Shown here piece by piece: positions 7,795 to 16,240 of a stretch of DNA of 44,830 nucleotides. Under the pieces are notes generated by a model. That model had not been told where the DNA came from. It made no database searches and was given only the letters and a program-made list of their open reading frames with translations. A program made the translations under genes and the position numbers. Position 1 is the first letter of the stretch, and every line of letters begins with the position of its first letter. The DNA is from a virus: positions 1 through 44,830 of IMG/VR virus record IMGVR_UViG_3300024265_000098; one strand, 5' to 3'.

Positions 7795-10700
7795 TGGGGC
7801 TGTTCTCAGGCATAGTAGAGGTAAAGAACGCCCCGATCACGGAACCCACCCTTCGGCCGGGGCGGGCGCCGGGGATTGCTATTACACCCGGGCAGACGGC
7901 GGCGCCGAGCGACTCGCTACTGGCGCGAACGGCAACGGGAATTCCAACTCAACCGCAACCGGCCCCGCCGGGCATGTTCGCCGAGATTCTGGAGAAACGG
8001 ACAGGGACCGAAAGCGGCCGCGGATTCTGGCGTGCACTTGCCGAAGATCCGGAAACGAAGATTCCTTTCCTCGGCGGCGTTATTCAAGGCGGGCGATTCG
8101 CGGGAGTGATACAATCGTCTCGGAGATTGAGCAGGAACGATCCGGAAGAATATTTCAGAAGCGCCGCAATCAACGCTCAGGCGGCTGCGCTAACAGCAGG
8201 GCCGGGGCAACCGCAGAATATCCAAGAGCAGGCAGACGCTTTGAGAACAAAAGACCTGCAACAGGTGGAAAACTACCTAGAGCAGGTCAATCGCCAATAC
8301 ACAACCGCCGGGCAGGTTGGTCGGATCGTCGGCGATATGCCGGCGTTCATGATTGAATTTCTCGCAACGGGCGGGTTGAAGAAGCTCGGCGAGGGTACTG
8401 CCAAGCAAATCGGTAAGAGACTTCTGAAAGACCGGGCTACGTCATTGGCGGGAAGAGCGGCTATCGGAACGACGGCTTTCCTCAGCGGGGCGGCTTTGAG
8501 ATCGGCAGGTTTGCCTCAAAGGGGTGTTGAGTCGGTCCTGAAACGGCAGTTGCCCAAAGGCATAACATACGGTCCGGAAGGCGAGATCAGTATCCAGGGA
8601 CCGGGAGAGGAACCGTGGACGTCTGTGGTTAAGGGTCTCGGCGATCATTATATCGAGATTCTCAGCGAGCAATCGGGAGAGGGATTGCAGGCGGCAGCAC
8701 CATTTCTGGGTAAGGCGCTGCAGAAAACACCGTTTCTGGGCAAGTTACTACCGAAGATTCAGAAGAAGTGGCTTGCACTGCCGGCGAATAAAGTCAAAAC
8801 CGCAGCGGACTTCAGTACGGAAATAGGCACAGCGACCGGCTTTAACGGCGTTTTGGGTGAGATCGGTGAAGAATTCCTGGGCGATGGACTCAGGGCGGTA
8901 TTCGATATAGACGACTTCGGCGCCGGCAAAGACGCCGGGCCGCTGGAAAGACTCAACGCCGCAATCGAAAGGGATATTGAGAACCTCCCAGTAATGGCGG
9001 CGGCTTTTGCAGTGCCGGGAGTTGTCAGGTTCGGGGCGGCCAGGGCTCTTGGTGCGGCCGAACCTCAGCGGGACTTCAGGCGAGAGGCAGACGCGGCGGC
9101 GGCCGTTGGCGGCGCCGAAGCCGTGCAGGCGTTTAACCGAGCCGGCGGAGCGGCTGGTATGTCGCTGGAACAACTCGAAGCACAGGTGAAATTTCTCAGA
9201 GACACGCTCGGAGAGGCCCCCGCAGGTCAAAAAAAAAGTGAGATCATCGCCCAGATAACGGAACTGGAAGATATCCTCGGCCAGAGAAAGTCAATAGATC
9301 TCGTAGAAAAATCACAAGCGGCCATCGAAGCGGGCGCCGGTACGAAGTTCGTCAGTAGGCGATCAGATCTCTTGCGAGCGGCGGTAAAGTCGTTCAAGGA
9401 GGGTAAACAGACCGCAGAGGTGGTCCAGGACCGGTTGGATAGACTGAACGAAGGACTGGAAGAGGCGGGGATCCAGCGGCCCGACCAGATCACAGCGGAA
9501 GAAGTCAGACCGGCCTTGCAAGAGCAGTTCAGAGCCGACGTTGCCGCCGGCGAGGCCGAAGCGGATAGAGCCGACGTTGCCGCGGACGCCGAAGAGGCAC
9601 AACTTAACCAGCAACTGGACGATATGACGGAGGCGTTGCGAGATGAACGGACTGAGGAACGCATTGCGACCGAGGCGGTGAGGGAAACCGCTGAACAACA
9701 AGTGTTTGAAGGTGAGAAGGGTGCGAAGGTTGAAGAAGAAGCCTTGGAGGCCCGCGATGAGTTTGAGCTTTACACGCAGAATATCCCCGAGGCGTCTGAG
9801 AAAGAGATCGTGCAGGCCATGCTCGAGGATGGCGCCGAGCCACCCGTCGCCCTGGTTGAGAAGTACACCGACCTGCCCGGGGCCGAGGCTTTCCTGGAGC
9901 AGAAACGCATCGATCAGTTTGTCCCGGAACCGCCGGTAGAACAACCAGTCACCGAACCCGACATTCCCGGTCAGCAGGTGATACCGGAGGGGGAAGAAAA
10001 GCCGCCAGAGGAAATGACAGAGGAAGAGTTCGTCAGAGAGAGGCCCACAATCCTGATGCGACGAATAATCGCACAGCAACAGGCTGAGTTGACGAAATTG
10101 CAGGCGAGACTTGATAAGGTACAGGGTCGCAAAAAGGGCAATGCTGAAAAACGGCGTGGTATACAATCGCAAATTGACAGGTCAAAAGAACGTATTAAGC
10201 TTGCGAGAGCGGCGAACAGCCCAGAAACCTACGCGAAGGCATGGGACCGCAACTTCTCAGCTTCAACAATAACAGTGGAAGGCAAGCCGAGTCCGAATTT
10301 GTTCAAGTTCCAGCCGGAATTTCTTGCATCAGAACACAGAGAACTCCTAAGCCAACCCCGCGGCGTTGCAGAATCTGCTAAATCCACTGTTCAAAAGATG
10401 ATCGAGGCGGAGGTCGCCGAGGAATTGGGACTGACCGAGGGTACGCCGGCGGCTACTACCCAGGAGCGGACTGAGGAAGAGTTGACGGGGCTTTCGAAGT
10501 CGCGGCGGGCTCGGATTAAGGGTCAGACTGCAACGAATATCCTTCAAAGTGAAATCTACCAAACCGCGTTGGAAGGCCAGGACGTTACCGAGCGTGAAAT
10601 CGACGTTGGTTTCTACTTTGTGGAAAAGTCGGGTCAAGGTGAAATCGACCAGGTGATTCAATCCGTTCCCAAGGGCAGGATCAGGACGGCTTTGAAGAAG

Positions 10701-13700
10701 ATGTTTACATTCGACCGTTCAGACCTTGTGAAAAACGGCGGTCAAGCCATCAGTTGGGACGTAGCCGTTCAGGCGGGATTCGAAAGGACTCAGGGCACGG
10801 AGGGGCATCTGGACCTCACAGAGTTCGCAGAGCGTGTGAAACAGGCGTTGGAGGGCAAGAAGCCGGAGCCGGGTAGCAGACGTCTGAATAGCCGGGCGAT
10901 GGACACAGCAGCGGAGCAGGGCGAACCGTTCGTCGAAATGATGGTGAATAAGTTCAGAATGCTCCACAACGGCTCGACCAAGGAAGAAATCAACGATATG
11001 ATCCTTGACGTCGGTGATCGATTCAATATCAAGCGATCCGGGCTTATCGACGATATGATCGACGGGGATCAGATAGTACGCTTGCAGAGCCTCACAGACG
11101 CCGAGTCAGACGAAGAGATCGACAGGCTGGCCGAGCAGCAGGTGGAAGCCGAGGACGTCAGCGACGCAGAGGGGGCGGCTAAGGCGGTACTGGAAGCCAA
11201 CGGCATCGACGTTCACATCGAGCAGGTCGAGATCATCGACGAAGCGACCCTGGCCGATCACCTGCCGGAAAAACCGGACGACGACGTTCCATTCGAAGTC
11301 AGGGGAAAACCCACCGGCGCTGCACTGACAACGAGCGATCGACAGATAATCCTCCTGGCAAACGGCGCGGACTCTCAGACGGGCTACCACGAGGGCTACC
11401 ACGTCATCAGACCGAGACTGACGGCGAGGGACCACGACATTCTAGCTCGTAATTTCGCAAACGAAGAGGCTGAAGCGGCGGCATTCGGTGAGTACGCCCA
11501 GGACAAAGCCACGCAAAAGGGCCAGATTAAGTTCATCTTCGAGAAGCTGATGAGGTTCTTGAGGCAGATCAAATCCGCCTTGACAGGAGCGGGATTCAGG
11601 ACACACGAGCAGATATTCTTTGAAATAGCAGAGGGGACTGCCACGGTTGCAGACGCCAAAGCTGCCAAGGTCCAGTTCGAAAGAAAGCCCGGCGACATTC
11701 AGCGGGAGGCTGAGAAGAGGGCCCGGGTAAAGGCCAAGGCTGCTCGCCTGAAGGCGGCCAGGAAGCCGAAGGTATCCAAGGCTCGGCTCAGGATCAAGCT
11801 GAAAGATACGACTCCATTCCTTAGACCGGATCTCAGACCGTTACCGGAGGAGGAACTTGTCAGGCCGGCGGTTCCGGAGACTAAGGGCGCGGCAAAGCGG
11901 TTCAGTGAAGAGGCGAAGCTGGAATTCAGGACTCGGGAGAAAACATCGCTCAGGGAGGCACTCAGCCGCAAGGCGCAAGAGTACCTTCTCGGATTCGATA
12001 GACGGGTAGAGGCGATGAGCGCCCGGCTGGAAAAGATCCACCCGCTACTGATGAGCAAGGTCAGAAGGTATGTTTTCGACGTCGATACCAGAACGACCCA
12101 ACTGCTCGAGCAGACGGCGCCGTTCATTAAAGGCATAAAAAAGATCAAAGGCGACGACGCCCGCGACTTGAAATATGCTTTGAACAATAACTGGCGAGCG
12201 GAAACCGAGAGGCTTGTAGAAAAATACAACCTTCAGGAAGAATATCAGGCACTCAGAGACGTTCTGGACGCCATTCACGAAGCGGGTAACGAAGTCGGAT
12301 TGGAGATTCTGTACCGGGGTGACCACTTCCCCCGCCGAGTCAAAGACTTGAAAGGGCTATTGCGGTTCCTCGATACATCGGATAAGCATTCGGCATTCTC
12401 AGATGCCATCCGCAAGCGTCAGGAGCAGGCGGGCGGGCGGCCACTCAGCGATAATGAAGTGACGCAAGTCGTCAATACTCTACTCCGCGGCTTTAGAGTT
12501 GGGGGAGTGAGTCTGTCGCGGCCGGGTGTCGTTAAGGATAGATCGATCGAGGAATTCGATCGGAGCATTGAGAACTTCTACTTCGAACTCGACGAGTCGT
12601 TGGAAATGTACATCCAGGACATGATCCAGTCGATCACGACGCGAGAATTCTTCGGGAAGCAGACTTCCGAAATTGCAAAGCTCCGAGCCCAGGAGAGTCG
12701 GTTGCGGACCAGACTGCACAAAACCCAGGCCAGGACGGGAATCACCAAGCCGGTCACGCTGGAAAAGCATAAGAGCACCCTGGCGAGGGCGGCGGAAAAA
12801 CTCCGCGAGATCCACGAAGAGCTCGAGAAGCACAAGAACCAGAAACTGGAAGACTCGATAGGATACTTCGCACTGCAACTCGACCTGGACTTCGAGGACC
12901 AGGCCCAGGTATTCGATATGCTCAAAGCCATTATGGAACCGAGAGGGTTGAACGGAGCGACTCGGGACTATGTGAAGCTGGCTTACGTCGACGTCCTGGC
13001 GAATATTCCCGTTGCCCTGACCCAGTTGGAAGAACTGGGGCTCAGTGTCTATAGGGACAATCTGAACGCAATCCCCGCGGCCCATAAGGCGCTGCTGAAA
13101 AACAACGGACTGAACCTGGAAGATATAGGTATAAGTGACATTAACCAGTACATGCGAGACTTGGGCCTGCAGGGGATTATGGATAAGGCAATGTTCGCAA
13201 TGAGGGCGGTGGATACATTCGGTAAGCAGACGCTGCTCAATACCGAACTCGCCCGATCGGTCCGACTGGCGAAGAACAGCCCGAACAACGCGAAGTTCGT
13301 CTCGGAAATGAGGAGGGTCTTCGGCGACGATGCCAGAGACGTTATTAACGACCTGACCGCCGAGCGCATGACGGATAATGTGAAGTTCCTAATGTTCTCG
13401 AAGATACTCGACCTGCAGCCGTCGGCGATTACAGAAACGCCGGAATATTACGCCGCCGGCGGCAACTGGCGCATCCTCTACATGCTGAGACAGTTCACGT
13501 TGAAGCGCATGAGCGTACTTAGGGACAAAGCAACAAAGACAATGACCGGCACGCCGTCGGAGAGACTAGAGGCAATGGCCGACCTGGCGAAAATGCTGGC
13601 GATACTAACGGCTTTCGGAGTCGGAAAAGACTTCATAAAGGACTGGTATCTGGGTAAAGACTTCGATCTGGCAGATAGTGTGCTCGATAACATGCTGCAA

Positions 13701-13949
13701 TATCTTTTCCTATCGAGGTGGCGGCTGCAGTCGCTCGACCGCAGGAGGATCGGCGCTGTTGTCGGAGAGGAATTCGGGCCGCCGTTCAAAGCGATCGAGG
13801 GGGTATGGAGCGACGTTAAGAAAGGCGAGATCAACCGTAGCGTCCGCAGTATTCCAATCATCGGCGAGGAATATTACTGGTGGTTCGGCGGGGGGAGTAG
13901 AAAAGGCGAGAGGAATGAATTCCTGGATATTTACGATCCGTTTAATTAA
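7794..13949 (+). CDS. Giant internal virion protein with HEXXH metallopeptidase motif
   Basis: Predicted 2051 residues, the longest gene, read without interruption. Residues ~1-400 hold Gly/Ala-rich helical segments with possible membrane-active stretches (PFLGKALQKTPFLGKLLPK). Residues ~430-850 are charged coiled coil. HEGYH at about residues 1199-1203 fits the HEXXH zinc-peptidase signature, with an acidic stretch (ANEEAEAAAFGEY) ~20 residues later that could give the third ligand. The C-terminal ~700 residues are helical and resemble the tails of large internal core proteins. Such proteins are thought to be ejected into the host with the DNA and to modify the envelope or host proteins. A 9-bp repeat patch is embedded in frame near residue 640. 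Confidence 0.75.
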   Translation: MGLFSGIVEVKNAPITEPTLRPGRAPGIAITPGQTAAPSDSLLARTATGIPTQPQPAPPGMFAEILEKRTGTESGRGFWRALAEDPETKIPFLGGVIQGGRFAGVIQSSRRLSRNDPEEYFRSAAINAQAAALTAGPGQPQNIQEQADALRTKDLQQVENYLEQVNRQYTTAGQVGRIVGDMPAFMIEFLATGGLKKLGEGTAKQIGKRLLKDRATSLAGRAAIGTTAFLSGAALRSAGLPQRGVESVLKRQLPKGITYGPEGEISIQGPGEEPWTSVVKGLGDHYIEILSEQSGEGLQAAAPFLGKALQKTPFLGKLLPKIQKKWLALPANKVKTAADFSTEIGTATGFNGVLGEIGEEFLGDGLRAVFDIDDFGAGKDAGPLERLNAAIERDIENLPVMAAAFAVPGVVRFGAARALGAAEPQRDFRREADAAAAVGGAEAVQAFNRAGGAAGMSLEQLEAQVKFLRDTLGEAPAGQKKSEIIAQITELEDILGQRKSIDLVEKSQAAIEAGAGTKFVSRRSDLLRAAVKSFKEGKQTAEVVQDRLDRLNEGLEEAGIQRPDQITAEEVRPALQEQFRADVAAGEAEADRADVAADAEEAQLNQQLDDMTEALRDERTEERIATEAVRETAEQQVFEGEKGAKVEEEALEARDEFELYTQNIPEASEKEIVQAMLEDGAEPPVALVEKYTDLPGAEAFLEQKRIDQFVPEPPVEQPVTEPDIPGQQVIPEGEEKPPEEMTEEEFVRERPTILMRRIIAQQQAELTKLQARLDKVQGRKKGNAEKRRGIQSQIDRSKERIKLARAANSPETYAKAWDRNFSASTITVEGKPSPNLFKFQPEFLASEHRELLSQPRGVAESAKSTVQKMIEAEVAEELGLTEGTPAATTQERTEEELTGLSKSRRARIKGQTATNILQSEIYQTALEGQDVTEREIDVGFYFVEKSGQGEIDQVIQSVPKGRIRTALKKMFTFDRSDLVKNGGQAISWDVAVQAGFERTQGTEGHLDLTEFAERVKQALEGKKPEPGSRRLNSRAMDTAAEQGEPFVEMMVNKFRMLHNGSTKEEINDMILDVGDRFNIKRSGLIDDMIDGDQIVRLQSLTDAESDEEIDRLAEQQVEAEDVSDAEGAAKAVLEANGIDVHIEQVEIIDEATLADHLPEKPDDDVPFEVRGKPTGAALTTSDRQIILLANGADSQTGYHEGYHVIRPRLTARDHDILARNFANEEAEAAAFGEYAQDKATQKGQIKFIFEKLMRFLRQIKSALTGAGFRTHEQIFFEIAEGTATVADAKAAKVQFERKPGDIQREAEKRARVKAKAARLKAARKPKVSKARLRIKLKDTTPFLRPDLRPLPEEELVRPAVPETKGAAKRFSEEAKLEFRTREKTSLREALSRKAQEYLLGFDRRVEAMSARLEKIHPLLMSKVRRYVFDVDTRTTQLLEQTAPFIKGIKKIKGDDARDLKYALNNNWRAETERLVEKYNLQEEYQALRDVLDAIHEAGNEVGLEILYRGDHFPRRVKDLKGLLRFLDTSDKHSAFSDAIRKRQEQAGGRPLSDNEVTQVVNTLLRGFRVGGVSLSRPGVVKDRSIEEFDRSIENFYFELDESLEMYIQDMIQSITTREFFGKQTSEIAKLRAQESRLRTRLHKTQARTGITKPVTLEKHKSTLARAAEKLREIHEELEKHKNQKLEDSIGYFALQLDLDFEDQAQVFDMLKAIMEPRGLNGATRDYVKLAYVDVLANIPVALTQLEELGLSVYRDNLNAIPAAHKALLKNNGLNLEDIGISDINQYMRDLGLQGIMDKAMFAMRAVDTFGKQTLLNTELARSVRLAKNSPNNAKFVSEMRRVFGDDARDVINDLTAERMTDNVKFLMFSKILDLQPSAITETPEYYAAGGNWRILYMLRQFTLKRMSVLRDKATKTMTGTPSERLEAMADLAKMLAILTAFGVGKDFIKDWYLGKDFDLADSVLDNMLQYLFLSRWRLQSLDRRRIGAVVGEEFGPPFKAIEGVWSDVKKGEINRSVRSIPIIGEEYYWWFGGGSRKGERNEFLDIYDPFN
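9702..9735 (+). repeat. 9-bp repeat patch inside the giant virion gene
   Basis: About 3-4 units of the GTGYGAAGG family lie in the middle of the 2051-codon gene and encode FEGEKGAKV. They sit in the charged coiled-coil section, where an insertion would be tolerated. Confidence 0.6.
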
Positions 13950-13980
13950 CTGCGAACAGTGCGAAAGGTGAGAAGGGTAC
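13948..13980 (+). repeat. 9-bp repeat with AACTGC head
   Basis: Begins AACTGCGAA at the stop codon of the giant virion gene and continues with GTGCGAAAG and GTGAGAAGG units, ending five bases before the next ATG. The purine-rich units probably provide the ribosome-binding site of the 13985 gene. Confidence 0.8.
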
Positions 13981-13984
13981 ATCT

Positions 13985-14269
13985 ATGAGTATCAGCGACG
14001 AGGTAAGAGGTTGGTTGAAATTAGGGGGTTGGGTAATGGCTTTGCTTGTCGGCGGCGCTGTCGCGTGGGGTACGTTTTTCGGGGGGACAGAGGCCCGGGT
14101 GACGGCGGTCGAAAAAACCGTTGACATCCACGGAGAAAAGATTGAGGATCTTGCCGACCACGCATCGAAGGCTGAAGCTGATATGGTGTGGATCAAAGAG
14201 GCTGTTAAGGATTACGACGTTAAGCAAACGGCAGTCCTGGACGCGATCAAGGAACTAAAGAAACCATGA
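13985..14269 (+). CDS. Small membrane protein with coiled coil (lysis-cassette candidate)
   Basis: Predicted 94 residues. A single hydrophobic segment (about residues 15-33, GGWVMALLVGGAVAWGTFF) is followed by a heptad-like region (ARVTAVEKTVDIHGEKIEDLADH). This is the layout of phage accessory holin or spanin-like proteins. It is followed by overlapping genes ending in a two-helix holin-like protein. GAGAAGGG from the repeat upstream can act as the ribosome site. Confidence 0.6.
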   Translation: MSISDEVRGWLKLGGWVMALLVGGAVAWGTFFGGTEARVTAVEKTVDIHGEKIEDLADHASKAEADMVWIKEAVKDYDVKQTAVLDAIKELKKP

Positions 14270-14451
14270 TGAGAGAACTGAGCAAATGGCGCAACGCCCT
14301 GGCGGAACGGATCAGGCAACTAATGGTCGTGAAAGCCGACGCAGAGGACTTGCGTAAAACCGCCGACGAAATAATCAAGGATATCGACGAAGAAATATTC
14401 AAAGCAGACGAGGCGCTGGATAAAGATGGAAGAGACAGGATTGAGCGATAA
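14266..14451 (+). CDS. Small charged helical protein
   Basis: Predicted 61 residues, starting inside the stop of the preceding gene (ATGATGA), with the second ATG at 14269 also possible. The sequence is almost entirely charged helix (AEDLRKTADEIIKDIDEEIFKADEALDK), probably a coiled coil, with no membrane segment. It overlaps the downstream holin-like gene by 26 bases. Function unknown; tight coupling suggests it works with its membrane-protein neighbours. Confidence 0.5.
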   Translation: MMRELSKWRNALAERIRQLMVVKADAEDLRKTADEIIKDIDEEIFKADEALDKDGRDRIER

Positions 14452-14713
14452 GATTCTAAAAGCACTCCGCCAGAAGACCACATGGATGGGCCTGGCAATC
14501 ATAGTCAACGGGCCGCTTCTCGCCTTCGGCGTACCGGCTCAGATCGTTGGCGGTATAGTCGCAGTCGTCGGGGGGCTGGCGATCATCTTCCAACGGCAGG
14601 CCACACAGAAGGGGCAAGACAAAGACACGGTGATAAAGGCGCTCAGCGACGAAGTCGAAGGGCTGCGGTCAGTCTGCCAACGCCGAGCGTTTAACGCAAA
14701 CGACCACCACTGA
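14426..14713 (+). CDS. Holin-like membrane protein
   Basis: Predicted 95 residues. Two hydrophobic segments (about residues 19-35, MGLAIIVNGPLLAFGV, and 38-56, QIVGGIVAVVGGLAIIF) are joined by a tight turn and followed by a polar, charged tail. Size and topology match class II phage holins, and it is the last gene of the rightward late run. No endolysin is recognisable beside it. ATG 14426 lies within the previous gene and is preceded by purines (AAAGATGG). Confidence 0.55.
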   Translation: MEETGLSDKILKALRQKTTWMGLAIIVNGPLLAFGVPAQIVGGIVAVVGGLAIIFQRQATQKGQDKDTVIKALSDEVEGLRSVCQRRAFNANDHH

Positions 14714-14748
14714 AAACATGGTTGGTACCTCCGACCAGGCGCCGGACT

Positions 14749-14789
14749 GATACCCTGATATAAGGGTATGCGAGAAAGGCGTCACCTTT
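14749..14789 (+). terminator. Weak terminator-like hairpins after the holin-like gene
   Basis: A 7-bp inverted repeat ATACCCT/AGGGTAT lies at about 14749-14768. It is followed by AAAGG/CCTTT with a short T-run at about 14776-14789. The stems are short, but the position, between the late run and an independent promoter, fits termination. Confidence 0.35.
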
Positions 14790-14806
14790 TAATTGTCGAA
14801 TTTCTA

Positions 14807-14834
14807 TTGACAACTCTCTATTGTGTTCTATCAT
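14807..14834 (+). promoter_or_regulatory. Sigma70-type promoter for the radical SAM gene
   Basis: TTGACA at 14807-14812 and TATCAT at 14829-14834 are separated by 16 bases. The start point would fall near 14841, on top of ATG 14842, implying a leaderless transcript. TTGTC and GACAA (about 14793-14813) form an inverted pair overlapping the -35 box, a possible operator. Confidence 0.55.
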
Positions 14835-14841
14835 TCGGGAC

Positions 14842-15654
14842 ATGACAGATGAAAAGGTTATCCGCGTTTTCCCCCGAAAAACCAAGTGGTCACCAACTGA
14901 CGACCTTGCCTTCTTCGATGAGCCCCCGCTTTTCGACCTGCCCGACCTGCCGGTAATGGTATCTGTGACGTTCACCTGGGACATCAGGCGAGGGCGTGAA
15001 CTCTCGCGGTCCTGGGCTCGTAGGAGTAATGATGTTCGCCTTGGGGGACCTGCGTTTGACAGCCCAGGTAATGAGTTTGTGCCGGGGCGATTTCTCAAAG
15101 AAGGTGTGACAATCACATCGAGAGGTTGCCCAAAGAGCTGTAGTTTCTGCTACGTTAAAGGACGTGAGGGCAAGATCAGAGAACTGCCGATCCGCGACGG
15201 TTGGGTGGTCCAGGACAACAATCTCCTAGCTTGCTCGACAAGTCATATTAAAAAAGTCTTCAACATGCTGCACAGGCAACGTCTTGCAGCATCGTTCCCG
15301 GGCGGACTAGACCTGGACTACCTCAGAGAATGGCACATAGATGCCTTGAAAGAACTCCAGGTGAAGCATAAACTACGCGAGATATGGGTCGCTTTCGACG
15401 GGGTAAGTGGTATAGCGAAACTGGACAAAGCGACAGAATTGCTGGCAGATTTCACGCAAAGTCGAAAACATGCCTACGTCCTCATCGGTTATGAAGGGGA
15501 CACGACGAAAGATGCTGCCGATAGGTGTGAAAAAGTCTACAACGCCGGATTCCTGCCATTTGCCATGCTCTGGGATGGCAACTCAGACCCCGCATGGAAA
15601 CCCGTACAAAGACGATGGATCCGGCCGGCACTCTACGCGAGACCACAGTCATGA
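14842..15654 (+). CDS. Radical SAM family protein
   Basis: Predicted 270 residues from ATG 14842; the frame can be extended to a TTG at 14821, but that would lie within the promoter. Cys96, Cys100 and Cys103 form the CX3CX2C motif (CPKSCSFC) that binds the 4Fe-4S cluster cleaving S-adenosylmethionine. Downstream, LACSTSHIKKVFNML and GGLDLDYL resemble the strands and turns of the TIM-barrel core, and REIWVAFD is another likely strand. No SPASM cysteine-rich tail and no B12 domain are seen. The substrate is unknown: modification of a host or phage protein, tRNA or nucleotide are all possible. It stands alone with its own promoter between late and early regions. Confidence 0.8.
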   Translation: MTDEKVIRVFPRKTKWSPTDDLAFFDEPPLFDLPDLPVMVSVTFTWDIRRGRELSRSWARRSNDVRLGGPAFDSPGNEFVPGRFLKEGVTITSRGCPKSCSFCYVKGREGKIRELPIRDGWVVQDNNLLACSTSHIKKVFNMLHRQRLAASFPGGLDLDYLREWHIDALKELQVKHKLREIWVAFDGVSGIAKLDKATELLADFTQSRKHAYVLIGYEGDTTKDAADRCEKVYNAGFLPFAMLWDGNSDPAWKPVQRRWIRPALYARPQS

Positions 15655-15693
15655 CACAACTTCCAACCAATCAAATCACCGTCGGCGGCCGCC

Positions 15694-15975
15694 GTGAGCA
15701 ATAATCAATCGTCAATAGACAATAGACAATGCCTCTGCGGCCAGCCCGCCCACGTTGCAATTGTTATCGAGGAATTCCCGATCGTCTCTAACGACGTTCC
15801 GTTCGGCCGGCACGTATGCCGGCGCTGTCACTTCAAGCACAAGCAATTCAAAGCGGAGCAGCCTATCGAGTGGCTGGACTACTTCGAACCTCGACTGCCA
15901 CTATTCCCATTCGAGTACGGACTGCCTCAAAACGCGATACTCCGCAGGGGACGCGGTATTCCGTTTGAAAAATAA
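15694..15975 (+). CDS. Small zinc-ribbon-like protein
   Basis: Predicted 93 residues from GTG 15694; the start is uncertain because no strong ribosome site is visible. CLCG near residue 13 and CRRCHFKH near residue 43 make a C-x-C...C-x2-C-x3-H set suited to binding zinc. The rest is acidic and aromatic without a known domain. The first codons lie in a heptamer repeat (15700-15731), so its N-terminus (SIDNRQC) is repeat-derived. The minus-strand 16798-17040 product has a comparable cysteine layout and a similar SIDN start. Confidence 0.5.
   Translation: MSNNQSSIDNRQCLCGQPAHVAIVIEEFPIVSNDVPFGRHVCRRCHFKHKQFKAEQPIEWLDYFEPRLPLFPFEYGLPQNAILRRGRGIPFEK
15700..15731 (+). repeat. Heptamer repeat (AATAGAC type)
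   Basis: Four to five 7-base units related to TCAATAG/ACAATAG in tandem. The same family occurs at about 17024-17050, 25243-25268, 30100-30125 and 32811-32842. Confidence 0.75.
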
Positions 15976-16038
15976 AAGAACTTTTCTACTACTCATAAGT
16001 ACCGTGTCCCAAGAGTGTTACAACGCCCCTGTAATAAA

Positions 16039-16100
16039 TATGTGACACGCCCATATTTTACCCTTGACATATATGTGACACGTCGGCTATAATGTCACAT
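16039..16100. promoter_or_regulatory. Three ATGTGACA operator-like sites
   Basis: ATGTGACA occurs at 16040-16047 and 16073-16080, a spacing of 33 bases (about three helical turns), and inverted as TGTCACAT at 16093-16100. The second and third sites form an inverted repeat with a 12-base gap spanning the -10 box. This suggests cooperative binding by a repressor or activator, phage- or host-encoded. Confidence 0.6.
16064..16093 (+). promoter_or_regulatory. Consensus sigma70 promoter
   Basis: A perfect TTGACA (16064-16069) and a perfect TATAAT (16088-16093) are separated by 18 bases. A start point at about 16100 would place transcription exactly at the base of the structured RNA described next. 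Confidence 0.8.
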
Positions 16101-16190
16101 GCTCATTGATACCAAGTACAAACGATCCAAAAGTGCCGTCGAAGAACCCCGGGTATCCATGAGCAAGGTCACCGCTTCGGCGGCTTTTTT
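16100..16190 (+). ncRNA. Small structured RNA with its own promoter and terminator
   Basis: About 90 bases run from the predicted start to a T-run. TGCTCAT at 16100-16106 pairs with ATGAGCA at 16159-16165, then after one mismatch GATACC pairs with GGTATC, giving a closing stem of about 13 bp around a mostly unpaired 37-base loop (16114-16150). A CCGC-TTCG-GCGG hairpin and T6 (16172-16190) end the transcript. There is no credible open frame. The role is unknown: a regulatory antisense RNA, a protein-sequestering RNA, or the lead-in of a longer message if readthrough occurs. Confidence 0.65.
16172..16190 (+). terminator. Intrinsic terminator of the small RNA
   Basis: CCGC / GCGG closes a TTCG tetraloop and is followed by C and six T residues. 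The stem is short, but the UUCG loop is exceptionally stable. Confidence 0.7.
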
Positions 16191-16230
16191 AACTGCAAGT
16201 GTTTGAAAGTTCGAAAGGTGTGAAGGAAAG
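16191..16230 (+). repeat. 9-bp repeat with AACTGC head
   Basis: AACTGC is followed by GTTTGAAAG and GTGTGAAGG-like units directly after the small-RNA terminator. The repeat leads into the ribosome site of the 16241 gene. Confidence 0.7.
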
Positions 16231-16240
16231 GATCAGAGTT

